From NCBI RefSeq assembly GCF_013004105.1, contig NZ_CP053085.1, positions 682,001 to 746,000 on the forward strand: a DNA stretch of 64,000 bases, in the 5' to 3' direction. The position numbers were made by a program, and so were the translations under genes. Below, piece by piece: positions 41,270-51,133 of the stretch. The DNA is from Gemmatimonas groenlandica. GTDB taxonomy: Bacteria; Gemmatimonadota; Gemmatimonadetes; Gemmatimonadales; Gemmatimonadaceae. The notes under the pieces are model-generated. The model saw only the letters and a list, made by a program, of their open reading frames with translations, was not told where the DNA came from and made no database searches. Positions within the stretch are counted from its first letter, which is position 1. The number at the start of each line of letters is the position of its first letter.

Positions 41270-43156
41270 ATGTCGCTCGTATCGTTGCAGGACGTCAGTG
41301 TCGCCTTCGGGGGTCCCCCCGTGCTCAACCACGCCGATTTCGCGATCGAGCGCGGAGAGCGAGTCTGTCTGCTGGGCCGTAACGGCGCCGGCAAGAGCAC
41401 GTTCATGAAGGTGCTCGATGGCACGCAGGTGCCCGACAGCGGGGCCGTGGTGAAGCTGGGCGGCGTGACCATGGCGCGGCTCGACCAGGAGATGCCGCTC
41501 GCGCTCACCGGGTCGATGTTCGAGGTGGTGGCCGAAGGGTTGGGCGATCGCGGCCGCCTGCTGACCGAGTATCACGCCGCGTCGATCCGCGTCAGCACGG
41601 ATCACTCCGACGCCGCCCTGCGTGAGCTCGACCGCCTGCATCGCGCCCTCGATTCGGCCGACGCCTGGCAGCTGCACATCCGCGTCGAGACGGTGCTCGA
41701 GCATCTGGCGCTCGACCCGGAGGCGCGCATTGAGCAGGCCTCAGGTGGTCGCACGCGACAGGCGTTGCTGGCACGCGCACTGGTGTGCGAGCCCGATCTC
41801 ATTCTGCTCGACGAGCCCACCAACCATCTCGACATCGAAGCCATCGAGTGGATGGAGGAGTACCTCACGTCGCGCGGTCTCACGCTGATTTTCGTGACCC
41901 ACGATCGCGCGTTCCTGCGCCGCGTGGCCACGCGCATCGTGGAACTCGATCGCGGCCGCCTCGTGGACTTCGGGACCGACTACGACACGTATCTCGAACG
42001 GAAGGACGCCATGCTGGCGTCGGAAGCGAAGTCGTGGGAAGAATTCGACAAGCGCTTGGCGAAGGAAGAGGTGTGGATCCGCACCGGCATTCAGGCGCGA
42101 CGCACGCGAAACGAAGGACGCGTGCGCGGTCTCGAAGCGCTACGCGTGGAGCGGTCGCAGCGCCGTGAGCGCGTGGGTACGACACGGGCGCAGACACAGG
42201 ACGCGGAGCGTTCAGGGCGGATGGTGATCGAGGCCAACGCCATCAGCTTCAACCACGGCACCAAGCCGATCGTCTCGGAGCTCACCGCCACCATCATGCG
42301 CGGCGATCGGGTGGGATTGGTGGGGCCGAACGGCTGTGGCAAGACCACACTCATCAAGTTGTTGCTGGGGGAACTCACGCCGCAGAGCGGTTCGATCCGT
42401 CACGGCACGAATCTCGAGATTGCGTATTTCGATCAGCGTCGTGAGCAGCTCGATCCCGAGCGCAGCGTGTTCGACAGCATTGCCGACGGCGCCGAGTTCG
42501 TGTCGGTGGGCGGACAGCAGCGGCATGTGAACGGCTATTTGCAGGACTTCCTCTTCACCCCCGATCGCGCGCGCACTCCGGTTCGTGCCTTGAGCGGCGG
42601 TGAGCGCAATCGACTGCTGCTGGCTCGCTTGTTCACCCGCTCGTTCAACGTGCTCGTCCTCGACGAACCCACGAACGATCTCGACATCGAAACGCTCGAT
42701 GTACTCGAGGCGCTGCTCGCCGGGTTCACCGGCACGTTGTTGCTCGTGTCGCACGATCGTGCCTTCCTCGATGCCGTCGTCTCGAGCACGCTCGTGTTCG
42801 AAGGGAAGGGCGTGATCCGCGAGTACGTGGGTGGGTACACCGACTGGCTGCGTCAGCGGCCGGCACCGGTGGTGGTGACGGCGTCCCCGCCGAAGCGCGT
42901 CGAGGTCCCCAGCACGGTCAAGCCGAAGAAGCGGAAGCTCTCGTACAAGGAGACGCAGGAACTGGCGGCACTGCCGGATCGGATCAGCGCGAGTGAGCAG
43001 GAGCTGGAGCAGGGGTACGTCTCACTCGCCGACCCGGCGGTGGTTCGTGACCCGGGTGCCCTCGGTGCCGTCCGTAGCCGGGTGGCCGAACTCGAGTCGG
43101 CGATCCCGGCGATGATGGCCCGCTGGGAAGAGCTGGAAACGATCGCCTCCGAGTAA
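41270..43156 (+). CDS. uup: ABC-F ATPase, Uup-type
   Basis: 628 residues. Two ABC domains: Walker A GRNGAGKST (36-44) and GPNGCGKTT; signatures SGGRTRQ and LSGGERNR; Walker B LILLDEPTNHLD and VLVLDEPTNDLD. The interdomain linker is basic. The C-terminal 80 residues (after PKKRKLSYKETQELAALPDRI) form the Uup coiled-coil DNA/ribosome-binding arm. ABC-F proteins act on the ribosome; Uup is linked to ribosome rescue and transposon excision in E. coli. ATG 41270 (MSLVSLQDV) is preferred; ATG 41261 adds three residues. Most of the longer frame upstream is opposite the DCC gene. Confidence 0.93.
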   Translation: MSLVSLQDVSVAFGGPPVLNHADFAIERGERVCLLGRNGAGKSTFMKVLDGTQVPDSGAVVKLGGVTMARLDQEMPLALTGSMFEVVAEGLGDRGRLLTEYHAASIRVSTDHSDAALRELDRLHRALDSADAWQLHIRVETVLEHLALDPEARIEQASGGRTRQALLARALVCEPDLILLDEPTNHLDIEAIEWMEEYLTSRGLTLIFVTHDRAFLRRVATRIVELDRGRLVDFGTDYDTYLERKDAMLASEAKSWEEFDKRLAKEEVWIRTGIQARRTRNEGRVRGLEALRVERSQRRERVGTTRAQTQDAERSGRMVIEANAISFNHGTKPIVSELTATIMRGDRVGLVGPNGCGKTTLIKLLLGELTPQSGSIRHGTNLEIAYFDQRREQLDPERSVFDSIADGAEFVSVGGQQRHVNGYLQDFLFTPDRARTPVRALSGGERNRLLLARLFTRSFNVLVLDEPTNDLDIETLDVLEALLAGFTGTLLLVSHDRAFLDAVVSSTLVFEGKGVIREYVGGYTDWLRQRPAPVVVTASPPKRVEVPSTVKPKKRKLSYKETQELAALPDRISASEQELEQGYVSLADPAVVRDPGALGAVRSRVAELESAIPAMMARWEELETIASE

Positions 43157-43211
43157 ACCCACGCGTGCTGACTGCTTGCAATCTGGCCGCGCCGGTCGGA
43201 ACATTCCCCGG

Positions 43212-45308
43212 ATGACCAGCTCGATGCCGCTCTCGGCACCGACGCGACGCGGTGAATCGCTCGGGGCGCTCGCCTTCGCGCGCTTCGGGCCGTCGGCGAT
43301 CGTGGCCGCGATTCTCTATTTCCTCGCCGTTGCCGCCCCCCTCGCCGCGTCGTTCCGGTTCGGGTCGAACTTCGGCGTCTGGCCCGCCACGGCCGTCGGC
43401 ATCTTCACGCTGTTCCTCACGCCACGCACGCTGCGGCCCATCATGGTCGCGGCGCTCGCCGTGATGAACTGGTGTGCGCTCGAACTCTTCGTGGCGGGAA
43501 CGTTGCCGGTGCAGCTGCTCCTCATCGTGGCGCGTAGCGTCGGCGAGTGGGGCACGACCGAACTCACCGAGCGCGTCCTCCGACGCGCGCCCGACTTCGA
43601 ACAGCCCGGTGACTTGGCCCGGTTCGGTCTTCTCGCCTCGGTGGGCACGATTCCCCTGGCCGCGGTGCTCGGCGGCATCGGCTATTCGGCGATGGGCCGT
43701 GGCACGGTGTTGATGGAGGGCTTCCAGTGGTGGGTGTCGGAGATCACCTGGGTGCTGCTGCTCGTGCCGGCGCTGATGCATTTGCGCCGGTTGCAGGTCG
43801 TTGCGACCGAAGCGACGACCCGACAGCAAATTCTCGAACGGCTGCTCTTTTTCGAAGCGCTCGCCCTCTCGCTCCTCGTTGCTTTTTCGTACACCAGCAG
43901 CTCGGCGTTCCAGCCGCCACTCGGTGTCGTGGTCAGTCCGCTGCTCATCTGGTCGGCGTTCCGATTGGGCGTGGGCACGACGCTGTGGGGAACGATCGCC
44001 GTGGCTGGTGCCTGCGTGCTTGCCACCCTCAACGGGCGCGGTCCCTTCGTCGGTCTCTCCGACGAAACGTTCTATCAGATCGCTTGGGCGCAGGGGTACG
44101 CGTTCGTCGTGGGGATCTCGCATATCCTGCTGGCGGTCGCCGTGGGGCAGCGTCGCGCCGACGCGGAGGAGCGCGCCCGCATTCTCGAGGCGGTGCGCAC
44201 ATCGTCGGCACGGCTCGAGGCGCACTTCGCTGGTGCGCGTGATGCCGTGGCCGTGGTCGATGCTGGCGGTGTATTGGTGGCCGCCTCACCCACCGCGTCG
44301 CAGCTCGTGGCACAGATGCAGGCGGATGGCGCACGGAGCTGGCAGCGCGCGTTGGGCGGCGAGACGTTCACCGAAACGATGCGCCTCGGTCCCGATCACG
44401 AGTACGCGGTCACAATGCTCCCACTGCGCGACGCGCGGGACAGCATCATCGGTGCGTCGGCCAGCGCCGTGAACCTGACCGACCTGCGCAGCGAAATCGC
44501 CGCCGAAGAACGCAGTCAGCGACTCGCCACCGTGGGCCGACTGGCCGGCGGCATCGCGCACGATTTCAACAACATCATGATGGTGATCCTCGGCAACCTC
44601 ACGTTGCTGAAGGAGAGTATTCCGCCCAATGATCGCAAGCGCGCCGACGTGGATGAGGCCAGTGCCGCGGCGCAACGCGCCGTGGGACTTACACGACAGC
44701 TGCTGGCCTACGCGCGACGCCAGACGATCGAGCCGCAGCAACTCGATCTCGGCGACCATGTACGGCACATGGCCAGCATGCTGGAGCGACTCCTCGGCGC
44801 CGACATCGCGCTCACAGTGGACGTGACCACCGGCGACTCGTCCGTGTGGATCGACCCGTCGCAACTCGATCAGGTGGTGGTGAACCTGTCCGTGAATGCA
44901 CGCGATGCCATGCCGGGCGGCGGAGCACTTCGACTCGTGATCGCCAAGGATCGTCTCGATGAGGTGCTCGCCGCTGAAGTCGGCATGTCTGCCGGTAACG
45001 TGATCACGCTCATGGTGCAGGACGAAGGACACGGCATCGCGCCCGACACGCTGCCGCATGTGTTCGAGCCGTTCTTCTCGACGAAACCCACCGGCAAAGG
45101 CTCGGGTCTTGGTCTCGCCACCGTCGATGGTATTGTCCGACAGGCAGGCGGTGCGATCAGTGTCGTCTCGTCGGTGGAACACGGTGCGACGTTCACGATC
45201 CGACTGCCACACGTACCCGCCGCGCTTCCCGACGCCGCGAAGCCAGCGGCCCGCTTGGCGGCGCCGACTATTCCGCTGGACACTCCGCGCACCGCCGGTG
45301 TGACGTGA
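43212..45308 (+). CDS. Hybrid-free sensor histidine kinase with MASE1-type membrane domain
   Basis: 698 residues. The N-terminal 300 residues are a MASE1-like sensor with about eight helices and the motif FGVWPATAVG. A weak PAS-like segment follows (about 330-420). HisKA is clear: GRLAGGIAHDFNNIMMVI, with the phosphorylated His. HATPase motifs are NLSVNARDAMPGGG (N box), DEGHGIAP (G1), FEPFFSTKPTGKGSGLGL (F and G2). No receiver domain is present, and no response regulator gene is adjacent, so the partner is encoded elsewhere. ATG 43212 has no strong ribosome site. Confidence 0.9.
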   Translation: MTSSMPLSAPTRRGESLGALAFARFGPSAIVAAILYFLAVAAPLAASFRFGSNFGVWPATAVGIFTLFLTPRTLRPIMVAALAVMNWCALELFVAGTLPVQLLLIVARSVGEWGTTELTERVLRRAPDFEQPGDLARFGLLASVGTIPLAAVLGGIGYSAMGRGTVLMEGFQWWVSEITWVLLLVPALMHLRRLQVVATEATTRQQILERLLFFEALALSLLVAFSYTSSSAFQPPLGVVVSPLLIWSAFRLGVGTTLWGTIAVAGACVLATLNGRGPFVGLSDETFYQIAWAQGYAFVVGISHILLAVAVGQRRADAEERARILEAVRTSSARLEAHFAGARDAVAVVDAGGVLVAASPTASQLVAQMQADGARSWQRALGGETFTETMRLGPDHEYAVTMLPLRDARDSIIGASASAVNLTDLRSEIAAEERSQRLATVGRLAGGIAHDFNNIMMVILGNLTLLKESIPPNDRKRADVDEASAAAQRAVGLTRQLLAYARRQTIEPQQLDLGDHVRHMASMLERLLGADIALTVDVTTGDSSVWIDPSQLDQVVVNLSVNARDAMPGGGALRLVIAKDRLDEVLAAEVGMSAGNVITLMVQDEGHGIAPDTLPHVFEPFFSTKPTGKGSGLGLATVDGIVRQAGGAISVVSSVEHGATFTIRLPHVPAALPDAAKPAARLAAPTIPLDTPRTAGVT

Positions 45309-45336
45309 GCGCATCCCCGACCCGCAGGAGTTCGTT

Positions 45337-47283
45337 GTGATTCGTACGTCGCGCGCTGTGCTCTCCGCTGCTTCGTTGTTCGTGATTCCTGCCGCGTTGG
45401 CGGCGCAACCCGGCGGTGTGAAGTCCACGACCCGGCAGAACTTCCCGACCGATCCGGCGGCGAGCGTTCCCGCGCTCAGCGCCCTCGTGGCGGCGCGCAC
45501 GAGTGAGATGGCGGATGTCATCTCGCGGTTCGCGTCCGATCAGCAGGTACTGCAGCGTCGCTACGACGCGCCCGATTCGCCGGCGCAGCGCACGCGCACG
45601 CGCGCCTTCTACACGTCATGGCGCGCACGTCTGGGAGAGCTCGCCTTCGACAAGTTGTCGCAGGAAGGCAAGGCCGACTACGCGCTGCTCGAGAATCATC
45701 TGCGCTATCAGCTCGAACTGATGGACCGAGAGGAGATTCAGCGTAAGGAGATGCTCCCGTTGTTGAGTTTCGCCGATCGCGTGCTCGCCTTGCAGGATGA
45801 ACGGCGCGATCTCAAGACCATCGATGCGCAGGCCTCGGCCCGTACGCTCGCCGATGTGACCAAGCTGGTGGACAGCCTGCGCGCACTGCTCGAGCCTGCG
45901 CCGGCCCGCCCGGCTGGCGACAGTGTGAATGGTGCCCCGCGTCCGGCACGCGTAGCGGCGCCCAAGGTGTCGCGCACGGTGGGCAACCGCGCCGCCGACC
46001 AGCTCGACCAGATCCGCAATACCGTGGGCGTGTGGTATCGCTATTACAACGGGTACGATCCGCTCTTTTCGTGGTGGGCCACCAATCCGTATCAGAAGCT
46101 CGATGAGGCGATGCGGCGCTACGCGACGACCATTCGCACGCGGGTGGTCGGTATTCAGCCGGCACCGGTCGTCGCAGGCGGCGGGCAGGGCGGAGCCGGT
46201 GCTGCGCAGGCGCCCCGCAACGCGGCGGCGGCCAACGAACCGATCATCGGCGATCCGATCGGCGCCGAGGGACTCGCGGCGGATCTGCGCCACGCCATGA
46301 TTCCGTATACGGCCGACGAGTTGATCGCGATCGCCGAGAAGGAGTACGCGTTCAGTCTGTCCGAAGCCAAGAAGGCCGCACGTGAGATGGGCCTGGGCGA
46401 CGACTGGAAGGCGGCGATGGAGAAGGTGAAGAACATGTACGTCGACCCCGGTAAGCAGCCGGATCTCATTCGCGATCTCGCGAACGAGGCCGACGCCTTC
46501 TTCGCGAAGCACGACTGGGTGACGATCCCCGCGCTGGCCCGCGAAGACTGGCGCATGGAGATGATGGCCCCCGAGCGTCAGCGCGTCTCACCGTTCTTTC
46601 TGGGCGGCGATCTCATTCTCGTGTCATATCCCACCGCGGACATGACCGACGAAGAGAAGCTGATGAGTCTGCGCGGCAACAATCCATATTTCTCGCGCGC
46701 GGTCGTGTTTCACGAACTGAATCCCGGCCATCATCTGCAAGGGTTCATGTCGGCCCGCTACAACCCCCATCGGCGCGTGTTCTCGACCCCGTTCTGGAAC
46801 GAAGGACAGTCGTTGTACTGGGAGATGTTCCTGTGGGATCGTGACTTCCACGTCACGCCGGAAGACCGACTCGGAGCACTCGCGTGGCGCATGCATCGCA
46901 GCGCGCGCATCGTCTTCTCGCTCAGCTTCCATCTGGGCAAGATGACGCCGGAGCAGGCCATCGAATACGTGGTGGACAAGGTGCCGTTCGAGCGGGCCAA
47001 CGCGGAAGGTGAAGTGCGTCGGTCGTTCAACGGGTCGTACTCACCGATCTATCAGGCCGCGTACATGCTGGGCGGATTACAGCTGCGCGCGCTGTATAAG
47101 GAATTGGTGATGTCGAAGAAGATGACGGACCGCGAGTTCCACGACGCCGTGCTGCAAGGTGGCCCGATGCCGATCGCGATGGTGCGCGCGCGGCTGGCCA
47201 ATGTGAAGCTCACGCGTGAAGGAGCGGCGCCGTGGCGCTTCGCCGACGACCTGCCGACCCCGCGCCCGTTCCCGTCGAAGTAG
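45337..47283 (+). CDS. DUF885 family protein (zinc-peptidase-like), exported
   Basis: 648 residues from GTG 45337 with AGGAG six bases upstream. Signal peptide ends PAALAAQ. VVFHELNPGHHLQGF holds the HE...GHH motif (His459, Glu460, His465, His466) that resembles gluzincin metal ligands in this family. An Ala/Gly-rich insert lies near residues 285-305. DUF885 proteins are secreted and suspected peptidases. It lies 28 bases after the histidine kinase, so co-transcription is possible, and converges with the next gene with 9 bases between stops. Confidence 0.88.
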   Translation: MIRTSRAVLSAASLFVIPAALAAQPGGVKSTTRQNFPTDPAASVPALSALVAARTSEMADVISRFASDQQVLQRRYDAPDSPAQRTRTRAFYTSWRARLGELAFDKLSQEGKADYALLENHLRYQLELMDREEIQRKEMLPLLSFADRVLALQDERRDLKTIDAQASARTLADVTKLVDSLRALLEPAPARPAGDSVNGAPRPARVAAPKVSRTVGNRAADQLDQIRNTVGVWYRYYNGYDPLFSWWATNPYQKLDEAMRRYATTIRTRVVGIQPAPVVAGGGQGGAGAAQAPRNAAAANEPIIGDPIGAEGLAADLRHAMIPYTADELIAIAEKEYAFSLSEAKKAAREMGLGDDWKAAMEKVKNMYVDPGKQPDLIRDLANEADAFFAKHDWVTIPALAREDWRMEMMAPERQRVSPFFLGGDLILVSYPTADMTDEEKLMSLRGNNPYFSRAVVFHELNPGHHLQGFMSARYNPHRRVFSTPFWNEGQSLYWEMFLWDRDFHVTPEDRLGALAWRMHRSARIVFSLSFHLGKMTPEQAIEYVVDKVPFERANAEGEVRRSFNGSYSPIYQAAYMLGGLQLRALYKELVMSKKMTDREFHDAVLQGGPMPIAMVRARLANVKLTREGAAPWRFADDLPTPRPFPSK

Positions 47284-47292
47284 TGCGTGGTG

Positions 47293-48309
47293 CTACCGTG
47301 TCGTGTCGGTGAGCGGGATCGGCACGTACGGCAGAACGTTCTCCGGCATGGCGGCATCGGCGGAAAATTGCGCCGTCCACCGTTCGAACATGCGCCAGGT
47401 GGCCGACGTAAACAGCGACGCCTCGGCCGGCAGGGACTCCACCTCGTGTCGGTCGGTGCGTCGTAAGGGCGCGGCGCTCGGCGTCTCACGGCGCACCAGC
47501 AACAACGGCAGCGGTACGTCGTTCGCGATGGCCCACGGATCGCGTGGCAGCAGGGTGCGAATCGCGCGCCAGCTGAAGGTGCGCGCGGTCGGTCCGTCAG
47601 GCTGCTGCGCACGCTGATACGCCACCGGGAGTCGATCGGCGAAGTGCAGGGCCACGACATTCATCAGCTGTTGGGTGCGCAATCGTCGGGTGTGCCACTG
47701 AAAAGCGCCGCCGTCCTGGGTGCCTGCCACCTGCAGCGAATCAAGCGTCAGGATGGGATCCACCAGCGCGATCCCCTGCACGCGTGGCTGCTCGGCGTCG
47801 CTCGCGTGTGCGGCAAACGCCAGCACAGTGCCGGCGCCCTGACGTACTCCCACCAGCAACACGGGCCCCGACGGATTCGCGCGCTTGAGTTCGCGCACGA
47901 CACCGGCGAGGTCGTCGGCGTACTGCGTATCGTGCCCGATGCGTCCGCGGGCGCCCCCCGACCGCCCGTTTCCGCGCAGGTCGAGGAACAGAATGTTCAT
48001 ACCGGTCACACGACGGAGCGAGTCGCCGGCCTGCATGGCCAGCGCATCGTGCGCTCCGAGTCCATGCAGGATGATGATCGTGCCCCGCGACGGCAGGAAA
48101 TACTGCGTGCCGTACACGGCGACACTGTCGGGCATGTCGAAGAGGCGGAACGCGGCTTTGTTGCCCACGATCGGCATCCCTTCGATGGCTTTCGTCTCGA
48201 AGCGTGAAAGGCGCGCGAGCGTGGGCGCGCCGGTGCCGAGTCCGACGCCGAGCGCAGCACCCGCAGCGAGTAGCGCGAGCGCAGTGATGCGGGCTGCGGT
48301 CAGCGCCAC
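47293..48309 (-). CDS. Alpha/beta hydrolase-fold protein lacking the catalytic Ser
   Basis: 338 residues with an N-terminal hydrophobic anchor (ITALALLAAGAALGVGLG). The fold is recognisable: IILHGLGAHDA (oxyanion loop) and LFLDLRGNGRSGG. The nucleophile elbow reads VGVRQGAG at 153-160: Arg156 sits where GxSxG has Ser (codon at 47842-47844). So it may be an inactive pseudo-enzyme or binding protein. Its GTG start lies inside the last codons of the S9 peptidase gene, a 10-base overlap, showing translational coupling. Confidence 0.8.
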   Translation of the reverse strand: MALTAARITALALLAAGAALGVGLGTGAPTLARLSRFETKAIEGMPIVGNKAAFRLFDMPDSVAVYGTQYFLPSRGTIIILHGLGAHDALAMQAGDSLRRVTGMNILFLDLRGNGRSGGARGRIGHDTQYADDLAGVVRELKRANPSGPVLLVGVRQGAGTVLAFAAHASDAEQPRVQGIALVDPILTLDSLQVAGTQDGGAFQWHTRRLRTQQLMNVVALHFADRLPVAYQRAQQPDGPTARTFSWRAIRTLLPRDPWAIANDVPLPLLLVRRETPSAAPLRRTDRHEVESLPAEASLFTSATWRMFERWTAQFSADAAMPENVLPYVPIPLTDTTR

Positions 48310-50396
48310 TCTGGTGTCACGCCGAGATTCTCGAAAATGAACGCGTACTCGTCGGCCATTTCAGCGATCTGCTTCGTGAGTGACGAACTGCCGTGTCCCG
48401 ATTGCGTCTCGATCCGAATGAGCACCGGGTTCGGGCCATCATGTGCCTGCTGCAGTCGTGCGGCGAACTTGAACGAATGAGCCGGCACGACGCGATCGTC
48501 GTGGTCGGCGGTCGTGATGAGCGTGGCGGGGTACGCCGTGCCGTCCTTCAAGTTGTGCAGCGGCGAGTAGGCGAACAGATAGTCGAAGCCCTCGACGTCG
48601 TCGCTCGACCCGTAGTCGGCGATCCAGTTCCAGCCGATGGTGAATTTGTGGAAGCGGAGCATGTCCATCACCCCGACGGCCGGCAACGCGACCTTCGCCA
48701 GGGTGGGACGCTGCGTCATGATGGCGCCGACCAGCAAGCCTCCGTTGGAGCCGCCCGCAATCGCGAGCTTGTCGCTGCAGGTATAGCCGTGCTCGAACAG
48801 CCACTCGGCGACCGCCACGAAGTCATCGAAGACATTCTGCTTCTTCTCCTTCATGCCGGCCTGATGCCACGCCTCGCCGTACTCGTTACCGCCACGCAGG
48901 TTGGCCTGCACGTATACGCCGCCTTGCTCGAGGAAGGCGACGCGCATGGCACTGAAGTTCGGGGGCAGCGAGACGTTGAAGCCGCCGTAGGCGTACAACA
49001 TCGTGGGATTCGCACCGTCGAGCACGAGACCTTTCCGGGCGACGATGAAGGCCGGCACCTTCGTGCCATCCTTACTCGTCACGAACACCTGCCTGGTTTC
49101 GAACCGGTCGGGATCGAACGGCAGCGTGACCTCGCGCAGTTGCGTGCTGCGTCCCGACACGATGTCGTACCGATACACGGTGATCGGTGCCGTAAACGAG
49201 GTAAAGCTGTAGTACACCGACGTCGCGTCGTGCTCGCCATCGAAGCCGCCTGCTGTCCCGAAGCCAGGGAGCGTGATCTCTCGCTCCACGGTGCCATCGA
49301 GCGCATGTACGTAGGCGCGCGTCGTCACGTCCTTCAGGTACGTGGCGAACAGGCGCCCGCCGGCGGTCGACATCCCACTCACCGGCTCGGTGCGTTCGGC
49401 GATCACGGTGATCCAGTTCGCTTCGTCGGGAGCGGCGGGATCGATGCGCACGACGCGCTGATTGGGCGCGTGGCGGTTCGTGATCACCAGCAGCTGATCG
49501 TCTACGTTGTCCAGCACGTCCATCTGGTCGTCGAACGTGGTCCACAGCGGGGAGAACGCGCCGTTGGGCACGGTAAGGTCCAGCACGTGGAGCGCGTTGC
49601 CATCCTTGCCCTGGCCGCGATCGCTCACTGAGAGGACGGCATAGCGCTCGCTCTCCGTGGTGCCGACCGTGTGGAAGCGCTGCGGGTTGGCACTGTCCCG
49701 GTACACCAAGCGGTCGGACGACTGCGGCGTGCCGAGTGCATGGTAGAAGACCTGGTGGTCTTCATTCACCGAGGAGAAGGCGGCGTCGGTGTTGACCGGT
49801 TCCGGATAGCGACTGTAGAAAAAGCCGTCGCCGTGCCACGCGATGCCGGAGACCTTCACCCAGTCGACGACGTCGGGCAGGTTCTCGCGCGTGGCCACAT
49901 CGATCACGCGGATCTGTTGCCAGTCGGAGCCGGCCTGGCTCAGCATGTAGGCGATGCGCGTGCCGGCTTTGTTGAACGTGAGGCCGGCCACCCGGGTCGT
50001 GCCGTCAGCCGACAGGGAGTTGGGGTCGATCAGTACGACCGGCGTGCCCGCGGCGCCTTCCTGGATGTAGTAGACCGCCTGATTCTGCAGGCCGTCGTTC
50101 TTGGTGAAGAGATGCCACTGCTTCTTCACGACCGGGGCGGAGTACCGAGGGTAGTTCACCAGCTCGGTCAATCGCGCCCTCATGAGGTCTCGTGACGGAA
50201 TCCGGTCGAGATACGCGAAGGTGACCCGGTTCTGCGCCTCCACCCACCCTTTTGTCTCAGCGGAGGTGTCGTCTTCCAGCCATCGGAATGGGTCGGCCAC
50301 CAGGTTACCGTGATAGTCATCCACCTGATCGACCGTCCGTGTGGCGGGATAGGTCGGCGGTGCTGTCGGGCGTTCAGGCTCGAGCGAAGAGATCAC
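48300..50396 (-). CDS. Prolyl oligopeptidase family (S9A) serine peptidase
   Basis: 698 residues. An N-terminal YPATRTVDQVDDYHGNLVADPFRWLED is the S9A family start. A seven-bladed propeller spans about 80-410 and the alpha/beta hydrolase domain follows. Nucleophile Ser is in GGSNGGLL (about 545), Asp in TADHDDRVVP, and His in QSGHGSS near the C terminus. It cleaves short peptides after proline. The frame begins at GTG 50396 without a signal peptide or visible ribosome site, so the annotated start is tentative. Downstream gene overlaps by 10 bases. Confidence 0.92.
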   Translation of the reverse strand: MISSLEPERPTAPPTYPATRTVDQVDDYHGNLVADPFRWLEDDTSAETKGWVEAQNRVTFAYLDRIPSRDLMRARLTELVNYPRYSAPVVKKQWHLFTKNDGLQNQAVYYIQEGAAGTPVVLIDPNSLSADGTTRVAGLTFNKAGTRIAYMLSQAGSDWQQIRVIDVATRENLPDVVDWVKVSGIAWHGDGFFYSRYPEPVNTDAAFSSVNEDHQVFYHALGTPQSSDRLVYRDSANPQRFHTVGTTESERYAVLSVSDRGQGKDGNALHVLDLTVPNGAFSPLWTTFDDQMDVLDNVDDQLLVITNRHAPNQRVVRIDPAAPDEANWITVIAERTEPVSGMSTAGGRLFATYLKDVTTRAYVHALDGTVEREITLPGFGTAGGFDGEHDATSVYYSFTSFTAPITVYRYDIVSGRSTQLREVTLPFDPDRFETRQVFVTSKDGTKVPAFIVARKGLVLDGANPTMLYAYGGFNVSLPPNFSAMRVAFLEQGGVYVQANLRGGNEYGEAWHQAGMKEKKQNVFDDFVAVAEWLFEHGYTCSDKLAIAGGSNGGLLVGAIMTQRPTLAKVALPAVGVMDMLRFHKFTIGWNWIADYGSSDDVEGFDYLFAYSPLHNLKDGTAYPATLITTADHDDRVVPAHSFKFAARLQQAHDGPNPVLIRIETQSGHGSSSLTKQIAEMADEYAFIFENLGVTPEWR

Positions 50397-50514
50397 GAGA
50401 GAGGTGGCACTGGTGGCGGCGGGCGAATCGGGCGTCTTCCCAACTCTACCGGCAGGCGGGGCACTAGCGCCAGCGGCAATTCTTTGGGTATCTTCTAAAG
50501 CTCTAGTGTTTTAT

Positions 50515-50534
50515 CGGTCTTTCGAGACCGTTTT
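50515..50534 (+). terminator. UUCG-loop hairpin with T4 tail in the rplS leader
   Basis: Perfect 6-bp stem CGGTCT/AGACCG closed by a TTCG tetraloop and followed by TTTT, 198 bases upstream of rplS on the same strand. No plus-strand gene ends before it, because the upstream gene is divergent. It therefore lies inside the rplS leader region (50397-50731), which has no other coding content and where it could act as an attenuator or mark the end of a small RNA. Confidence 0.55.
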
Positions 50535-50731
50535 GCCTCCCCGGATTATGCCGGGCGGCGATGCCACGTCGATTCCGGATCGGGGGACTTCGCTCCCAGT
50601 CCGCGTCATGGCCTCTCGCACCGTTGGTGTTGGTGTCGTTCGCTGCACGGGCTTCGGCTTCAGGCAGATCGACGTCGTACCGCCGGATCTGCAGCACCTG
50701 AACCGGGCGCAGTTTGGCCCCGGAGAGAACT

Positions 50732-51094
50732 ATGCATCCGTTTATCGAAACGCAGAAAGAGTGGATGAAGGCAGTGACGCCGTTCCGCCCGGGTGACACC
50801 GTGCGCGTTAACGTGCGCGTAAAGGAAGGCGACAAGGAACGCGTTCAGGCGTTCGAAGGCGTCTGCATCGCGCGTCGTGGCGGTGGTGTCAGCGAGACGT
50901 TCACCGTGCGCAAGATTTCGAACGGTGTCGGTGTCGAGCGCATCTTCCCGATTCATAGCCCGATGGTCGCCGAGATCATCGTGGTTCGTCGTGGCGCCGT
51001 GCGCCGTGCGAAGCTGTACTACCTCCGCGACGTGACGGGTAAGGCCGCGCGTATCAAGGAGCGTAAGGTCGTGCGCGCCCCTCGCGGCGCGTAA
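50732..51094 (+). CDS. rplS: 50S ribosomal protein L19
   Basis: 120 residues, full length. Starts [31 protein letters not shown]19 hallmarks are [37 protein letters not shown] and [20 protein letters not shown]. It is located at the 30S-50S interface. GGAGAGAACT before ATG 50732 supports the start. It is followed by rnhB as in many bacteria; rpsP, rimM and trmD are not visible upstream. Confidence 0.98.
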   Translation: MHPFIETQKEWMKAVTPFRPGDTVRVNVRVKEGDKERVQAFEGVCIARRGGGVSETFTVRKISNGVGVERIFPIHSPMVAEIIVVRRGAVRRAKLYYLRDVTGKAARIKERKVVRAPRGA

Positions 51095-51133
51095 GACAGA
51101 CGCGTTTCACCCCTCACCAGGAAGCCGGCCCTC

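Noticed and set aside
42984-44225. 413-codon minus-strand frame spanning uup and kinase
   Set aside because: Overlaps two clearly real genes on the opposite strand and is low-complexity.
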